This document shows, piece after piece, positions 49,474 to 58,201 of a stretch of 64,000 nucleotides of DNA. Origin of the DNA: Alienimonas californiensis (lineage in GTDB: Bacteria; Planctomycetota; Planctomycetia; Planctomycetales; Planctomycetaceae); contig NZ_CP036265.1 in assembly GCF_007743815.1 (NCBI RefSeq), positions 248,001 to 312,000 of the forward strand, in the 5' to 3' direction. The notes beneath the pieces were generated by a model. That model saw only the letters and a program-made list of their open reading frames with translations, searched no databases and was not told the origin of the DNA. The position numbers and the translations under genes are program-made. Position 1 is the first letter of the stretch. Each line of letters starts with the position of its first letter.

Positions 49474-50465
49474 GGAGCGGACTTCGTAACAGGAATAAGG
49501 GCCCGCCGGACGGCGGCGAGGACGTGGCCGGCGGCGTCCTTGGCCGCGACGACGGTGACTGGTGGGAGGCGGCGGGTGAGTTGTGGCGGGTGAGCGGCGG
49601 GGGGGAGGTCGAAGCGGTCAGCGGCAGCCCTGCGGCATGCCTGCACCGTCTTCCAGTCCCGCTCCCAGTATGCCAACTCGTGCGCTGACACCAGTCGCGC
49701 GACTAGCCCTCTCCGGACGGCAGCTTGGTCTTCACCAGTCAGCGCGTCACCATGGGCCGCCAGCCACGCTAATCGATTGAGTGCCCCCAATAAACGATGC
49801 CGAGCCCCACCGGACTGTTGCGACGGTCCCCGCCGCCACCCGGTCAGCCGGCCGGGAACCCGCACAAAATCCCCATGCCGCCGTACGTCTAGCAGAAAGA
49901 GCAAATCCTCATTCTCCCGCACTTCCTCAGGGAATCTAACCGCCGCGGCAACGCTCCGCCTTACGGCCGCGGCGCTCGGCAGCACGCCGCCGTTCACCAG
50001 CATTGACCGCAGGTCTGCCGAGACGCCCTTCCCTGTAGGAAAGTCAGTTCGCTCCGGCGGGTCCGGCCGGCGGCCGGCGCCGTCAAATATGTAGTGCCCA
50101 TTAAATATACACGTCACTCGAGGTCCGGCCGCCGCCGCGACCTTCCCGACTGCTGCCAGCCGGGTCGGCTCCCACACATCGTCGGCGTCCAGAAACGCCA
50201 CCCACTCCCCGACTGCTAAATCCACCCCGCGATTCCGGGCGACGCTCTCTCCGCGGTTCTCCTGCCGCACCACCCGCAGGTCGATACCGGCGGTGCGAAG
50301 ACGATCGGCGAAGGATTCGGCGACGGCGGCACTGTCGTCAGTGCTGCCGTCATCTACGAACACCACTTCTCGAGGCGTAACTGTCTGGGTTAGCACGCTA
50401 CATAGCGTCTCAGACAGAAACGAAGCCCCATTATAGCAGGGAACGACGACTGAAAACCCACTCAC
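49470..50465 (-). CDS. Glycosyltransferase family 2
   Basis: 331 residues. VVVPCYNGASFLSETLCSVL, VVFVDDGSTDDSAAVAESF, ESVARNRGVDLAVGEWVAFL and DADDVWEPTRL mark the GT-A donor half. The tail contains ELAYWERDWKTVQACRRAAA and LPPVTVVAAKDAAG, a pattern shared with the GT2 proteins at 50462 and 52743, so the three are paralogs by duplication. ATGA overlaps at both ends. Confidence 0.9.
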   Translation of the reverse strand: MSGFSVVVPCYNGASFLSETLCSVLTQTVTPREVVFVDDGSTDDSAAVAESFADRLRTAGIDLRVVRQENRGESVARNRGVDLAVGEWVAFLDADDVWEPTRLAAVGKVAAAAGPRVTCIFNGHYIFDGAGRRPDPPERTDFPTGKGVSADLRSMLVNGGVLPSAAAVRRSVAAAVRFPEEVRENEDLLFLLDVRRHGDFVRVPGRLTGWRRGPSQQSGGARHRLLGALNRLAWLAAHGDALTGEDQAAVRRGLVARLVSAHELAYWERDWKTVQACRRAAADRFDLPPAAHPPQLTRRLPPVTVVAAKDAAGHVLAAVRRALIPVTKSAP

Positions 50466-51481
50466 CGCCCGCCCCCTTCAACAGCCGGATCATCGGACAA
50501 GTCGCCAAAGTCCTCTTCGACCGCCCTGGGATCCTCAACGCCGACAACTCTCGAAGGGCCGATCTCGGAGCAGCCACGGTGAAGCAGGCGGTCCGCCGAA
50601 TCCTTCATCCTCAGCAGCCAGGCAGGGGGCACGCGGCGGGCCAGAGCGGCGGCGGCGGTGGGGTGGTCAGCATATTGTTCCAAATACCGTCGCGTAATCC
50701 AGTACGCCGACCAGTCCCGTTTCCAATAGGCATCTTCGGTAAGGCGGGCCAGCTTGGCGACCGACGCCCGCCGGGTCCAGGCAACCTCGGCGGGATCTAG
50801 TTCGCCCTCACGCTCCGAGAGCCACCGCAGCATGGTCCTATGCCGCTCCACAGCGGCGTCGGGCGAGGCACTCTGCTGGCCGGCGTGCAAACGGTACCCG
50901 GTGAGCGGGTCGCGGACCAACTCGATTCGCCCATGCCGCAGTAACTCAAGGGTATAGATGCGATCTTCAGCGAACCGTGTCCATGTCGGAAAACGGGCCG
51001 GGCAGGCCTGCCGAACCAGCAGCGACGACGGCCGGCATGGGTTCCCTCGGACGTTCACCCGCGTCAGCGAGTACCGCTGCTCCGGGGCCTCCTCCCCAGG
51101 ATCGGATATATAACTGGCCGCCCCAAAGGCGTAGTCGGCGGTGTGAACGGCGACCACTCCGGGGCCGGCTAAGGCAAGTTGCCGTTCGATCTTCGTCGGC
51201 TCCCAAAGGTCGTCGGCATCTAAGAACGCCACCCAAGTTCCGACGGCCTCTTCGATCCCCCGATTGCGGGCCACGCTTTCCCCGCTGTTGAGTTGCCGCA
51301 GCACGCGCACCGGATCGCCAAATGCTTCGGCGATCGCGGCCGAGTCGTCCGTGCTGCCGTCGTCGATGATGATTACCTCACGCGGCGGCACAGTCTGGAC
51401 TAGAGCACTTGCGACCGCTTTCCGCAAGTGGGCTGCCCCGTTGTAGCAGGGGATGACGGCGGAGACACTAAAGTTGTTCAC
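50462..51481 (-). CDS. Glycosyltransferase family 2
   Basis: 339 residues. VSAVIPCYNGAAHLRKAVAS, IIIDDGSTDDSAAIAEAFGD, GESVARNRGIEEAVGTWVAF and LDADDLWEPTKIERQ form the donor site. The tail with DAYWKRDWSAYWITRRYLEQ and VPPAWLLRMKDSADRLLHRG matches the paralogs. An acidic 25-residue extension (VVGVEDPRAVEEDFGDLSDD) closes the protein. Coupled to both neighbours by ATGA. Confidence 0.9.
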   Translation of the reverse strand: MNNFSVSAVIPCYNGAAHLRKAVASALVQTVPPREVIIIDDGSTDDSAAIAEAFGDPVRVLRQLNSGESVARNRGIEEAVGTWVAFLDADDLWEPTKIERQLALAGPGVVAVHTADYAFGAASYISDPGEEAPEQRYSLTRVNVRGNPCRPSSLLVRQACPARFPTWTRFAEDRIYTLELLRHGRIELVRDPLTGYRLHAGQQSASPDAAVERHRTMLRWLSEREGELDPAEVAWTRRASVAKLARLTEDAYWKRDWSAYWITRRYLEQYADHPTAAAALARRVPPAWLLRMKDSADRLLHRGCSEIGPSRVVGVEDPRAVEEDFGDLSDDPAVEGGGR

Positions 51482-52746
51482 GCGTCAACCTCCGCGAGCG
51501 ATCTCGCGGCCTTGGGGGGGGCGGCCAGTGCGGCGAAGGCGGAAGGGAAGAGGTCGGGCTTTCGGCCGCGGCCGGCGGCGAAAAGCAGTACTTCCGCCAG
51601 TCGGCCGAGGCTGGAGTCTCGATCAAAGTAGCTCCGTACGCGGGTCGCAGCCGCTGCTCCTAGAAGCGAGGCCCGCGCGGGATCATCCAGCACCTCTGCC
51701 ATATTCGCTGCCATCCCTGCCACGTCCCGTTCGTCGCACAACAGCCCGGTCTCGCCGTCGATCACTACGTCCGGAATCCCGGCGTGCCTAGTCGCAACTA
51801 CTGGCAGACCCGCCGAACCAGCTTCCACCACAGATACTGGCGTTCCTTCGCAGTCTCCATCGGCTGCCTCCACGCTGTGCTGCACAAACGCCCGCGCTGC
51901 CCTCATCTCTGCCGCTACCTCGGCGTGCTGTCGCGAGCCTAAAAAACTCACTTGATCCGCCACTCCAAGTCCAACCGCTAAATCAAGGCAAACTTTTTCA
52001 AGGGGTCCCTCCCCGATGACGCGCAGCCGCGCGTCCGGCCGCTCACGGGCGACCTCAGCGAAGGCGCACACCGTAAGATGCGGGGCCTTTTTCGGCACTA
52101 GCCGCCCGACGGCCAAGAGCACGGGCGGCGCAGACGCCGGAGCTGCCCCGGCGAAACTACCGACGTCTACCCCGCACGGGTTGACGAATAGCTTACCTGG
52201 CAGGCCCCCTAGTTCCTCCAGCCGATCTCGCATATGACGCGAGACGGCCACGACAGCCGAAGCGGCTTTGAACATGTCAACATATCCGCCCCCGAAACGC
52301 TCTAGCACCGTGTGACGGGTGGCGTCGTGGCCGTGAAAATGGACAACCAACGGAATGCCTTCCTCCCCACAGGCATCTACCAGCCCCACTCCTACCGTTC
52401 CGTATTCCCCCAGCACCACGTCCGGTCGACTCTGACGGATTGCAGCCCGATACCCGCGGGTCAACTCGTATTCCCACGGCAAACCACGAGTCACACGGTG
52501 CAGCTTGCGGGCGATGCGTCGCAGTGGCCCGCCGGATAGTACAGGGCCGGACTCGGTGCGAGGCGATTTGGTCGGGAGGTCCCGCTGCGGGTGCCACTCC
52601 AGCACAGTAGTCAGTGCGACCCCCGGATAACGCGGCAAGTCCTTGGCATGGGCCACTAGGAACGTCTCCGACAATTCCCCCAGGTGCGGCTGCACGATCA
52701 GCACCCGCAGCCCGCAATCCGATTTTTCACGTCCGTCTGACCTCAT
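51478..52746 (-). CDS. Glycosyltransferase family 4
   Basis: 422 residues from ATG 52746 (ATGA with the previous stop; the longer frame to 52788 lies inside the upstream gene). LIVQPHLGELSETFLVAHAK opens the N-domain, HFHGHDATRHTVLERFGGGY and AVVAVSRHMRDRLEELG follow; the donor domain has LLAVGRLVPKKAPHLTVCAF, EAADGDCEGTPVSVVEAGSA and VVATRHAGIPDVVIDGETGL. The E-x7-E motif is present (EGTPVSVVE). Clear paralog of the GT4 at 53672; probably adds a related sugar. Confidence 0.92.
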   Translation of the reverse strand: MRSDGREKSDCGLRVLIVQPHLGELSETFLVAHAKDLPRYPGVALTTVLEWHPQRDLPTKSPRTESGPVLSGGPLRRIARKLHRVTRGLPWEYELTRGYRAAIRQSRPDVVLGEYGTVGVGLVDACGEEGIPLVVHFHGHDATRHTVLERFGGGYVDMFKAASAVVAVSRHMRDRLEELGGLPGKLFVNPCGVDVGSFAGAAPASAPPVLLAVGRLVPKKAPHLTVCAFAEVARERPDARLRVIGEGPLEKVCLDLAVGLGVADQVSFLGSRQHAEVAAEMRAARAFVQHSVEAADGDCEGTPVSVVEAGSAGLPVVATRHAGIPDVVIDGETGLLCDERDVAGMAANMAEVLDDPARASLLGAAAATRVRSYFDRDSSLGRLAEVLLFAAGRGRKPDLFPSAFAALAAPPKAARSLAEVDA

Positions 52747-53675
52747 GACGCAATCCCGGTGAGTCGGTCGACAGCATCCTTGAACCAAAAAACGATCCGT
52801 GGCAGTACCGGACGATCGAGTTCAGCGTCCAGTTCAGCCGAAAACCCCCGCAGCCGGGCCAAGCGACGGCGGGCGGTGCGAAGCCGGGCCACGTCCCGCT
52901 CCCAGTAGGCCGCACGAACGACCGGAGCCAAACGGTGGGCCCACGCCCGGTCAATACCGGCTCGCTCCTTGCCAGTGACAGCCCCAGTGGCATCCAGCCA
53001 GTCAGCGACGGCGGCGTACCAGTCCAGTTCTATTCCGCGCGCAGCACTCTGTCCAGCGCCGTGCTTCCGATAGCGTGTGAGGGCAGCAGGGTCGAAAACG
53101 AAACCGCCCGGCCCGGCACAACGTGCCAACTCTAGAAAGAAAATCTGATCTTCCCCGTAGTGTAGGTCCTCATGAAACGCCGGACACGCCGCCCGCCGGA
53201 CCAGCACCGCCGAAGGGGTCAAGAAGTTGTTTCGCACCGCCAGTCGGGCCACCGCGTATCGCCGTGACGGCGGGTCCGATCCTAGGTCCGTAATCCGTGT
53301 CTCCGCCCCAAACAACTCTACGTTGCTATGAGCTGCGGCAGCACCTGCCCCTGCTACCTCGGCCGCGGATAGCAGCCGCTCCAACTTGTCCAGTGCCCAC
53401 AGGTCATCAGCGTCGCAGAACGCAATCCACTCGGTTTCCGCCGCCCGCACCCCTCGATTGCGGGCAACGCTCTCCCCGCTGTTCTGCTGCCGCAGCACCC
53501 GCACTAGCCCGCCGAAGGATTCGGCGACGTCGGCTGAGTCGTCCGTGCTACCGTCGTCGACCACGACCACCGCCGCTGGAGGACGGGTCTGGCCAAGGAT
53601 ACTTTCGAGCGTCTCGCGGAGATACCGTGAGCCGTTGTAGCAAGGGACGACGGCAGTGACTGGGGCGGAACTCAC
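52743..53675 (-). CDS. Glycosyltransferase family 2
   Basis: 310 residues. TAVVPCYNGSRYLRETLESI, VVVVDDGSTDDSADVAESFG, SGESVARNRGVRAAETEWIA and FCDADDLWALDKLERL mark the donor half; NFLTPSAVLVRRAACPAF and YGEDQIFFLELARC the acceptor side. The tail (AAYWERDVARLRTARRRLAR and IVFWFKDAVDRLTG) belongs to the shared module of this paralog group. ATGA at both ends. Confidence 0.9.
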   Translation of the reverse strand: MSSAPVTAVVPCYNGSRYLRETLESILGQTRPPAAVVVVDDGSTDDSADVAESFGGLVRVLRQQNSGESVARNRGVRAAETEWIAFCDADDLWALDKLERLLSAAEVAGAGAAAAHSNVELFGAETRITDLGSDPPSRRYAVARLAVRNNFLTPSAVLVRRAACPAFHEDLHYGEDQIFFLELARCAGPGGFVFDPAALTRYRKHGAGQSAARGIELDWYAAVADWLDATGAVTGKERAGIDRAWAHRLAPVVRAAYWERDVARLRTARRRLARLRGFSAELDAELDRPVLPRIVFWFKDAVDRLTGIAS

Positions 53676-54976
53676 AGGACCACCCCCAAGAGTCCGGGAG
53701 CAGACTCGTCGGAGGGTTCCGCGGCGGGGCCGGTCCGCAGAAAGTCTGGGTCAGTGTAGGGAACCGTGGTGCCGTCGGCTGCGGCCCGCAGGACGCTCGC
53801 TAGCCGATCGAGGCTGGCGACCCGGTCAAAGTGCGCTCGCACCCGCGCCGCCGCCCCAGACCCCAGCCGCCCTGCCGCTGCTGGGTCTGCCAGCAGCCGG
53901 ACCATGCTCGTGGCCATCCCCGTCACGTCCCGCTCGTCGCATAGTAGGCCAGTCTCACCATCGATCACCACGTCTGGAATTCCGGCGTGCCGAGTCGCGA
54001 CCACCGGCAGGCCAGCGGCTCCGGCTTCAAGGACGGCGACGGGAGTGCCCTCGCAATCTCCGTCCTCCGCCTCAACGCTGTGCTGGACAAACGCTCGCGC
54101 CGCCCGCATCCAGCCCGCGACCTCCGCGTGAGGTAGGGCTCCAAGGAACTCTACTTGATTCACCACCCCCAGCCCGATGGCCAAATCCCGGCACGCGGCG
54201 AGGAGAGGCCCATCCCCGATCATCACCAGCCGGGCGCCGGCCGGCACATCAGGGTGAACTAAGGTTTGGGCGAACGCTAGCAGCGTCAGGTGCGGAGCTT
54301 TCTTGTCCACGAACCGTCCCACTGCCAATAGCGTCGGCGGGGCACTAGATGCGTCGGCGGCAGGAAACAGCTCTGACTCACAGCCGCACGGCACGACGGC
54401 GATTTTTTGCGTTGCACACCCGGCGGTCGCGAGTCGTTCACGCATGTGGCGTGATACGGCAACGACCGCGGGGACGACGCGGAACATTTCTGCATAAACC
54501 TCACGGTGCCGCTCCAGCACGTCCCGCCGGGTCGCGTCATACCCATGAAAGTGTGGAACCAGCGGCACCCCAGCGGCCCGGCAGGGGTCAACCCAGCCGA
54601 CCGCGTGTGGCCCGTACTCGGCTAGCACGACATCCGGCCGGGATTCTCGGAGAGCTCGCAGCCGTGCCCTAGGAAACTGCCCAGCCAATTCCCCTGATCC
54701 TAACCCGCCCCGGCTGAGCCTCCGGGCCAGCCGACTCCCTATGCGTCGCGGGAGCCCAGCGAGGCCGGGCGAACGAAACTGCCCCGGCACAGGGCGGCCG
54801 TCCAGCAGCACTGCTCGCCGGCCGTCGGATATGTCACCGTTCTCGGCCACCCCGCACAGGACCGTCCCGGCATCGGGAAGGTAGTGCTCGTGAGCCAGCA
54901 GGAATGTCTCCGACGACTCCGGAGTTTTGGGCCTTGCCAGCAGAACGCGGGGAGAGGCGGGACGATGGGCGCTCAT
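53672..54976 (-). CDS. Glycosyltransferase family 4
   Basis: 434 residues. LLARPKTPESSETFLLAHEH, VPLVPHFHGYDATRRDVLER and AVVAVSRHMRERLATAGC form the N-domain; LLAVGRFVDKKAPHLTLLAF, EAEDGDCEGTPVAVLEAGAA and VVATRHAGIPDVVIDGETGL the donor domain. Paralog of the GT4 at 51478, each followed directly by a GT2 gene, so a GT4-GT2 pair was duplicated. Its Pro-rich tail (FLRTGPAAEPSDESAPG) differs from the paralog's. Confidence 0.92.
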   Translation of the reverse strand: MSAHRPASPRVLLARPKTPESSETFLLAHEHYLPDAGTVLCGVAENGDISDGRRAVLLDGRPVPGQFRSPGLAGLPRRIGSRLARRLSRGGLGSGELAGQFPRARLRALRESRPDVVLAEYGPHAVGWVDPCRAAGVPLVPHFHGYDATRRDVLERHREVYAEMFRVVPAVVAVSRHMRERLATAGCATQKIAVVPCGCESELFPAADASSAPPTLLAVGRFVDKKAPHLTLLAFAQTLVHPDVPAGARLVMIGDGPLLAACRDLAIGLGVVNQVEFLGALPHAEVAGWMRAARAFVQHSVEAEDGDCEGTPVAVLEAGAAGLPVVATRHAGIPDVVIDGETGLLCDERDVTGMATSMVRLLADPAAAGRLGSGAAARVRAHFDRVASLDRLASVLRAAADGTTVPYTDPDFLRTGPAAEPSDESAPGLLGVVL

Positions 54977-55974
54977 CGGTTCCCCCCAACGGTCGCGGGT
55001 GCGATTGCGAGTGGGAGGGCGAGTTGAGGACCGTCAAGCAAGTCCGCTACTTTGTGCGGAGCCGGCGGGCGGCGGCAGGACACGAGGGCAAGCACGTCCC
55101 ACGCGGCCCGCCGCAGTGGCGTCCGCAGCACCCCCTTGGCCGCCGACACCACGGCCCGCCGCGGTGCCCCGCGGGCCAGCAGCCCGACGATCTGCCGGTC
55201 CCGCGCTAAAGCCGGGTCGGCCGGTCTATAGCGGTCTTCCCGGGAGAGGGCCGGCGGGCGAGATCTGCCCGACCGGGCGAAGTCTTCGGCCAAAGCCCGC
55301 TCCTTGCGGGCGGTCTGCTCGGTACGGCGGATGCGGCAGACCGCGCCAGGGTGCTTGCGGTACCCGTAGAAGTACCGCGGCAGGTTGGCGAACGTGCCGT
55401 GGTCGGCGAGACGCAAATAGAGGTCCAGATCTTCCACCCACGCGAACTCCTTCCGATACCCGCCGACCGCCCGCAGCGCGTCTTGGCGGAACATTGCCGA
55501 AGCGTGCAATAGGGCTCCGCCAGCCCCCCGACGGACGCGGGCCACGATGTCCTTGTGGGCCGTTACTTCCCCCTGCAGGTCCAGCACCCGTCCGCCGGCC
55601 CCGAACAGAACCGCGAACGTCCCGACCGCCACGCATTCCGGGTTGTCCCGCAGGAACGCGACCTGCCGCCGCAGCCGGTCCGGGTGGCAGACGTCGTCGG
55701 CGTCCATCCTCGCCACCAACGGAGCCCGGCACTGTTCCAGCCCGTCGTTGAGCGCCCCCACGATCCCGGTGTTCGGTCGGCTGATCACCCGCACCCGGGG
55801 GTCCTTCGCGGCGTACCCGTCGAGGAGCGCCTTCGTCCCGTCGGTGCTGCCGTCGTCGACCGCCACCACTTCGAAGTCCGTTAGCGTCTGCGACAGCACG
55901 CTCCCCGCCGCCGCAGGAAGATAGCGGGCGGCGTTATAGCACGGCATGAGGACGGAAACAGCGGGGGCGGTCAT
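54973..55974 (-). CDS. Glycosyltransferase family 2 (shares identical 5' third with the next gene upstream)
   Basis: 333 residues from ATG 55974, preceded by CGGAGG and overlapping the previous stop as ATGA. Residues 1 to about 118 (SVLMPCYNAARYLPAAAGSV, VVAVDDGSTDGTKALLDGYA, LVARMDADDVCHPDRLRRQV) are encoded by DNA identical to that of the gene at 55971. The rest diverges: VLFGAGGRVLDLQGEVTAHK, GGYRKEFAWVEDLDLYLRLA, then a basic tail. The donor domain is thus shared while the acceptor half differs. Confidence 0.9.
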   Translation of the reverse strand: MTAPAVSVLMPCYNAARYLPAAAGSVLSQTLTDFEVVAVDDGSTDGTKALLDGYAAKDPRVRVISRPNTGIVGALNDGLEQCRAPLVARMDADDVCHPDRLRRQVAFLRDNPECVAVGTFAVLFGAGGRVLDLQGEVTAHKDIVARVRRGAGGALLHASAMFRQDALRAVGGYRKEFAWVEDLDLYLRLADHGTFANLPRYFYGYRKHPGAVCRIRRTEQTARKERALAEDFARSGRSRPPALSREDRYRPADPALARDRQIVGLLARGAPRRAVVSAAKGVLRTPLRRAAWDVLALVSCRRPPAPHKVADLLDGPQLALPLAIAPATVGGNR

Positions 55975-55987
55975 CGCGAAACCTCCG
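55619..55987 (-). repeat. 369-bp perfect direct repeat, copy 1
   Basis: Identical base for base to 56566-56934 (offset 947). It spans the ribosome-binding site, start codon and first 118 codons of the GT2 gene at 54973. Sequence differs immediately outside both borders. Confidence 0.97.
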
Positions 55988-56921
55988 TTGCCACAGGTGG
56001 GCAGAGCCAGCGGAGCGGGCACAGCCCGCAGGCAGCGGCACTCTTCAGCCACCAAACTCGCCCGAACCGACGACGGGGGATGCGACGGAGGTATTTCCAC
56101 GCCGTCCTCGCCCGTCCCTCTCGCAGGGCGAATGCGACGTACCCGCGATACGTGGCAGCCGTCCCGCGGGCGCCTACCCGGTACGGGTACGGCGGGTCCG
56201 CCCGAAGGCCTCGGGCGATTCGGGCGGCGGCGACCAGCCGTCGGACCTTTTCCACCTGAAGCTCCCGCCGCTCCGCTGATACGCTGCCTCCGTGGACCCT
56301 GTATTTCAGAAGTGCCTCAGGCATGTTGCGGATCTCCCCAAGGGCTGTCAGCCGCAGCCACAGGTCGTAGTCTTCTATCCACAAGGCCTCCTTCCGGTAT
56401 CCGCCGACTGCTAGGACGGCATCAGTCCGCATCACCACCGAAGGGTGGATCGGCTGGGCCGACTCGGCCGATTCGCACAGCAGGCGAGCCACCACTGCTG
56501 CGTGTGCCCCGCCACGGATCATGCGACCGACGGGAGCGCCGTCTTCATCGATCACCTCCACCGCTGTCCCGACCGCCACGCATTCCGGGTTGTCCCGCAG
56601 GAACGCGACCTGCCGCCGCAGCCGGTCCGGGTGGCAGACGTCGTCGGCGTCCATCCTCGCCACCAACGGAGCCCGGCACTGTTCCAGCCCGTCGTTGAGC
56701 GCCCCCACGATCCCGGTGTTCGGTCGGCTGATCACCCGCACCCGGGGGTCCTTCGCGGCGTACCCGTCGAGGAGCGCCTTCGTCCCGTCGGTGCTGCCGT
56801 CGTCGACCGCCACCACTTCGAAGTCCGTTAGCGTCTGCGACAGCACGCTCCCCGCCGCCGCAGGAAGATAGCGGGCGGCGTTATAGCACGGCATGAGGAC
56901 GGAAACAGCGGGGGCGGTCAT
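55971..56921 (-). CDS. Glycosyltransferase family 2 (shares identical 5' third with the next gene downstream)
   Basis: 316 residues from ATG 56921, preceded by CGGAGG and overlapping the pyruvyltransferase stop as ATGA. The N-terminal 118 residues are identical to those of the gene at 54973. The specific half reads AVEVIDEDGAPVGRMIRGGA, QPIHPSVVMRTDAVLAVGGY and WIEDYDLWLRLTALGEIRNM, with a tail ending LCPLRWLCPPVATEVSR. In GT2 enzymes the second half usually sets acceptor specificity, so the pair may add the same sugar to different acceptors; this is inference. Confidence 0.9.
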   Translation of the reverse strand: MTAPAVSVLMPCYNAARYLPAAAGSVLSQTLTDFEVVAVDDGSTDGTKALLDGYAAKDPRVRVISRPNTGIVGALNDGLEQCRAPLVARMDADDVCHPDRLRRQVAFLRDNPECVAVGTAVEVIDEDGAPVGRMIRGGAHAAVVARLLCESAESAQPIHPSVVMRTDAVLAVGGYRKEALWIEDYDLWLRLTALGEIRNMPEALLKYRVHGGSVSAERRELQVEKVRRLVAAARIARGLRADPPYPYRVGARGTAATYRGYVAFALREGRARTAWKYLRRIPRRRFGRVWWLKSAAACGLCPLRWLCPPVATEVSR

Positions 56922-56934
56922 CGCGAAACCTCCG
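56566..56934 (-). repeat. 369-bp perfect direct repeat, copy 2
   Basis: Identical to 55619-55987; covers the ribosome-binding site, start and first 118 codons of the GT2 gene at 55971, and runs 13 bases upstream of its ATG into the end of the pyruvyltransferase gene. Confidence 0.97.
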
Positions 56935-58201
56935 CCAAGAGTTGGTCGTAGGCTGCCTCGCAAGCGGCGGCTTGACGACAGGCGGCGGCGTAAATTGCGG
57001 CACGCCGATCAGGACCGGCGTTCCAGGCATCAGTAACCGCTGCGGTCAGTCGCGCCGCTAAATGAGGACCGGTCGTCTCCAGCGGGGTACAGGCCCCCGG
57101 ACCGAACTGGGCGGCGAGGCCGCCAAACTTCCAGGCGTAATAATCAGAGGCAACAAGCCCAACCACCGGCACGCCTCGGGACAGTGCGAACACCCCTGCG
57201 TGGTAGCTGCCGGTGACAACCGCGCGGCACTGTCCGGCGACAGACGCGACGGCTTCCGGGGTATCTTCCACCACATCTCCGCCAGCGGCTAATCTGTTCG
57301 ACGGGACTAGTTCGAGCGTTCGGTCCAAATCACGCTCCTTGTCGTGGAAGCTGACCGGCACGCACCGAACGTGGGCATTCATCGCGGCAACTGCCCCCGC
57401 GATCGCCTCCCGAAGCCGGTCAGCCCGGCCGACTATCCCTGAGTACTTCGCCGCCCGCACGTTCAGCCCCAGCACATCTCCGCATGCGGCGTCGGCCGGC
57501 CCGAGCGCCGCAGCTGGGCCGACCGCATCGTCCCCAGTACAGATCACATTTGAACCGAGGGCGTTCAACTCCTCCAGCAACGGCCCGCTCGCCGCCGATT
57601 CCCGCAGGGTGACGAGCACCGCCGCTCGCACCGCCTCGGCCAGCCGGTGGCGGGTCGATGCATGCGAGAGCGGGCCGAGTCCCTGTCCGAGCAACGCTGT
57701 TGGCTTTCCAAGGCTTCGGGCAAGTTCCAAAGTGTCCAGCACCCGATTTGCATGCCGACGAAACGGGTCTGTGAAGTATCCTCCGCCGGTGGCCAGCACG
57801 AGGTCCGCCCACCGGACATGGTCGTGAAACCGGCCGGCGGCACGGTCGGCCGGGTGCCAAATTCCTCGCAATGCTATCAGGGAACGGAACAGCGTCGGCC
57901 GCCGCGCTTTAAAATCCGCCCCCGCCCGCTGAGCGACGCGCCGCAGCCGGTACGGGCGAGCCTGCGGAGAGCCAGATACGAAAGTGCAATCAGCCCACTG
58001 GTCTCGACCGTCGATCTCGACAGGGCGAACACCGTCGCCCGGTCCGCCCACCGCTCCGGATAGTCGACCCGAATCAGTCGTCAGGATCCGCAGCCGCAAG
58101 TCCGGCCACCGCCGCCGCAGCCGGTCCACGGCTGCGGCTAGCATGGCTACGTCGCCAACGTTGCGGAGATGGTAGCCGGAGTTGTCGATGAGAACATTCA
58201 T
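56918..58201 (-). CDS. Polysaccharide pyruvyl transferase-family protein
   Basis: 427 residues. IDNSGYHLRNVGDVAMLAAA at the N-terminus (family GNxGDxA motif), DLVLATGGGYFTDPFRR, KPTALLGQGLGPLSHASTRH, VLVTLRESAAS, VTGSYHAGVFALSRGVPVVG near the C-terminus (the H-x-x-x-F-A-x-x-x-G-V-P motif). The family adds pyruvate ketals to sugars from PEP, as in CsaB and WcaK. It lies between the ABC exporter and the GT genes and its TGA overlaps the next GT2 start. Pyruvyl groups would give the glycan negative charge together with sulfate. Confidence 0.88.
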   Translation of the reverse strand: MNVLIDNSGYHLRNVGDVAMLAAAVDRLRRRWPDLRLRILTTDSGRLSGAVGGPGDGVRPVEIDGRDQWADCTFVSGSPQARPYRLRRVAQRAGADFKARRPTLFRSLIALRGIWHPADRAAGRFHDHVRWADLVLATGGGYFTDPFRRHANRVLDTLELARSLGKPTALLGQGLGPLSHASTRHRLAEAVRAAVLVTLRESAASGPLLEELNALGSNVICTGDDAVGPAAALGPADAACGDVLGLNVRAAKYSGIVGRADRLREAIAGAVAAMNAHVRCVPVSFHDKERDLDRTLELVPSNRLAAGGDVVEDTPEAVASVAGQCRAVVTGSYHAGVFALSRGVPVVGLVASDYYAWKFGGLAAQFGPGACTPLETTGPHLAARLTAAVTDAWNAGPDRRAAIYAAACRQAAACEAAYDQLLAEVSR

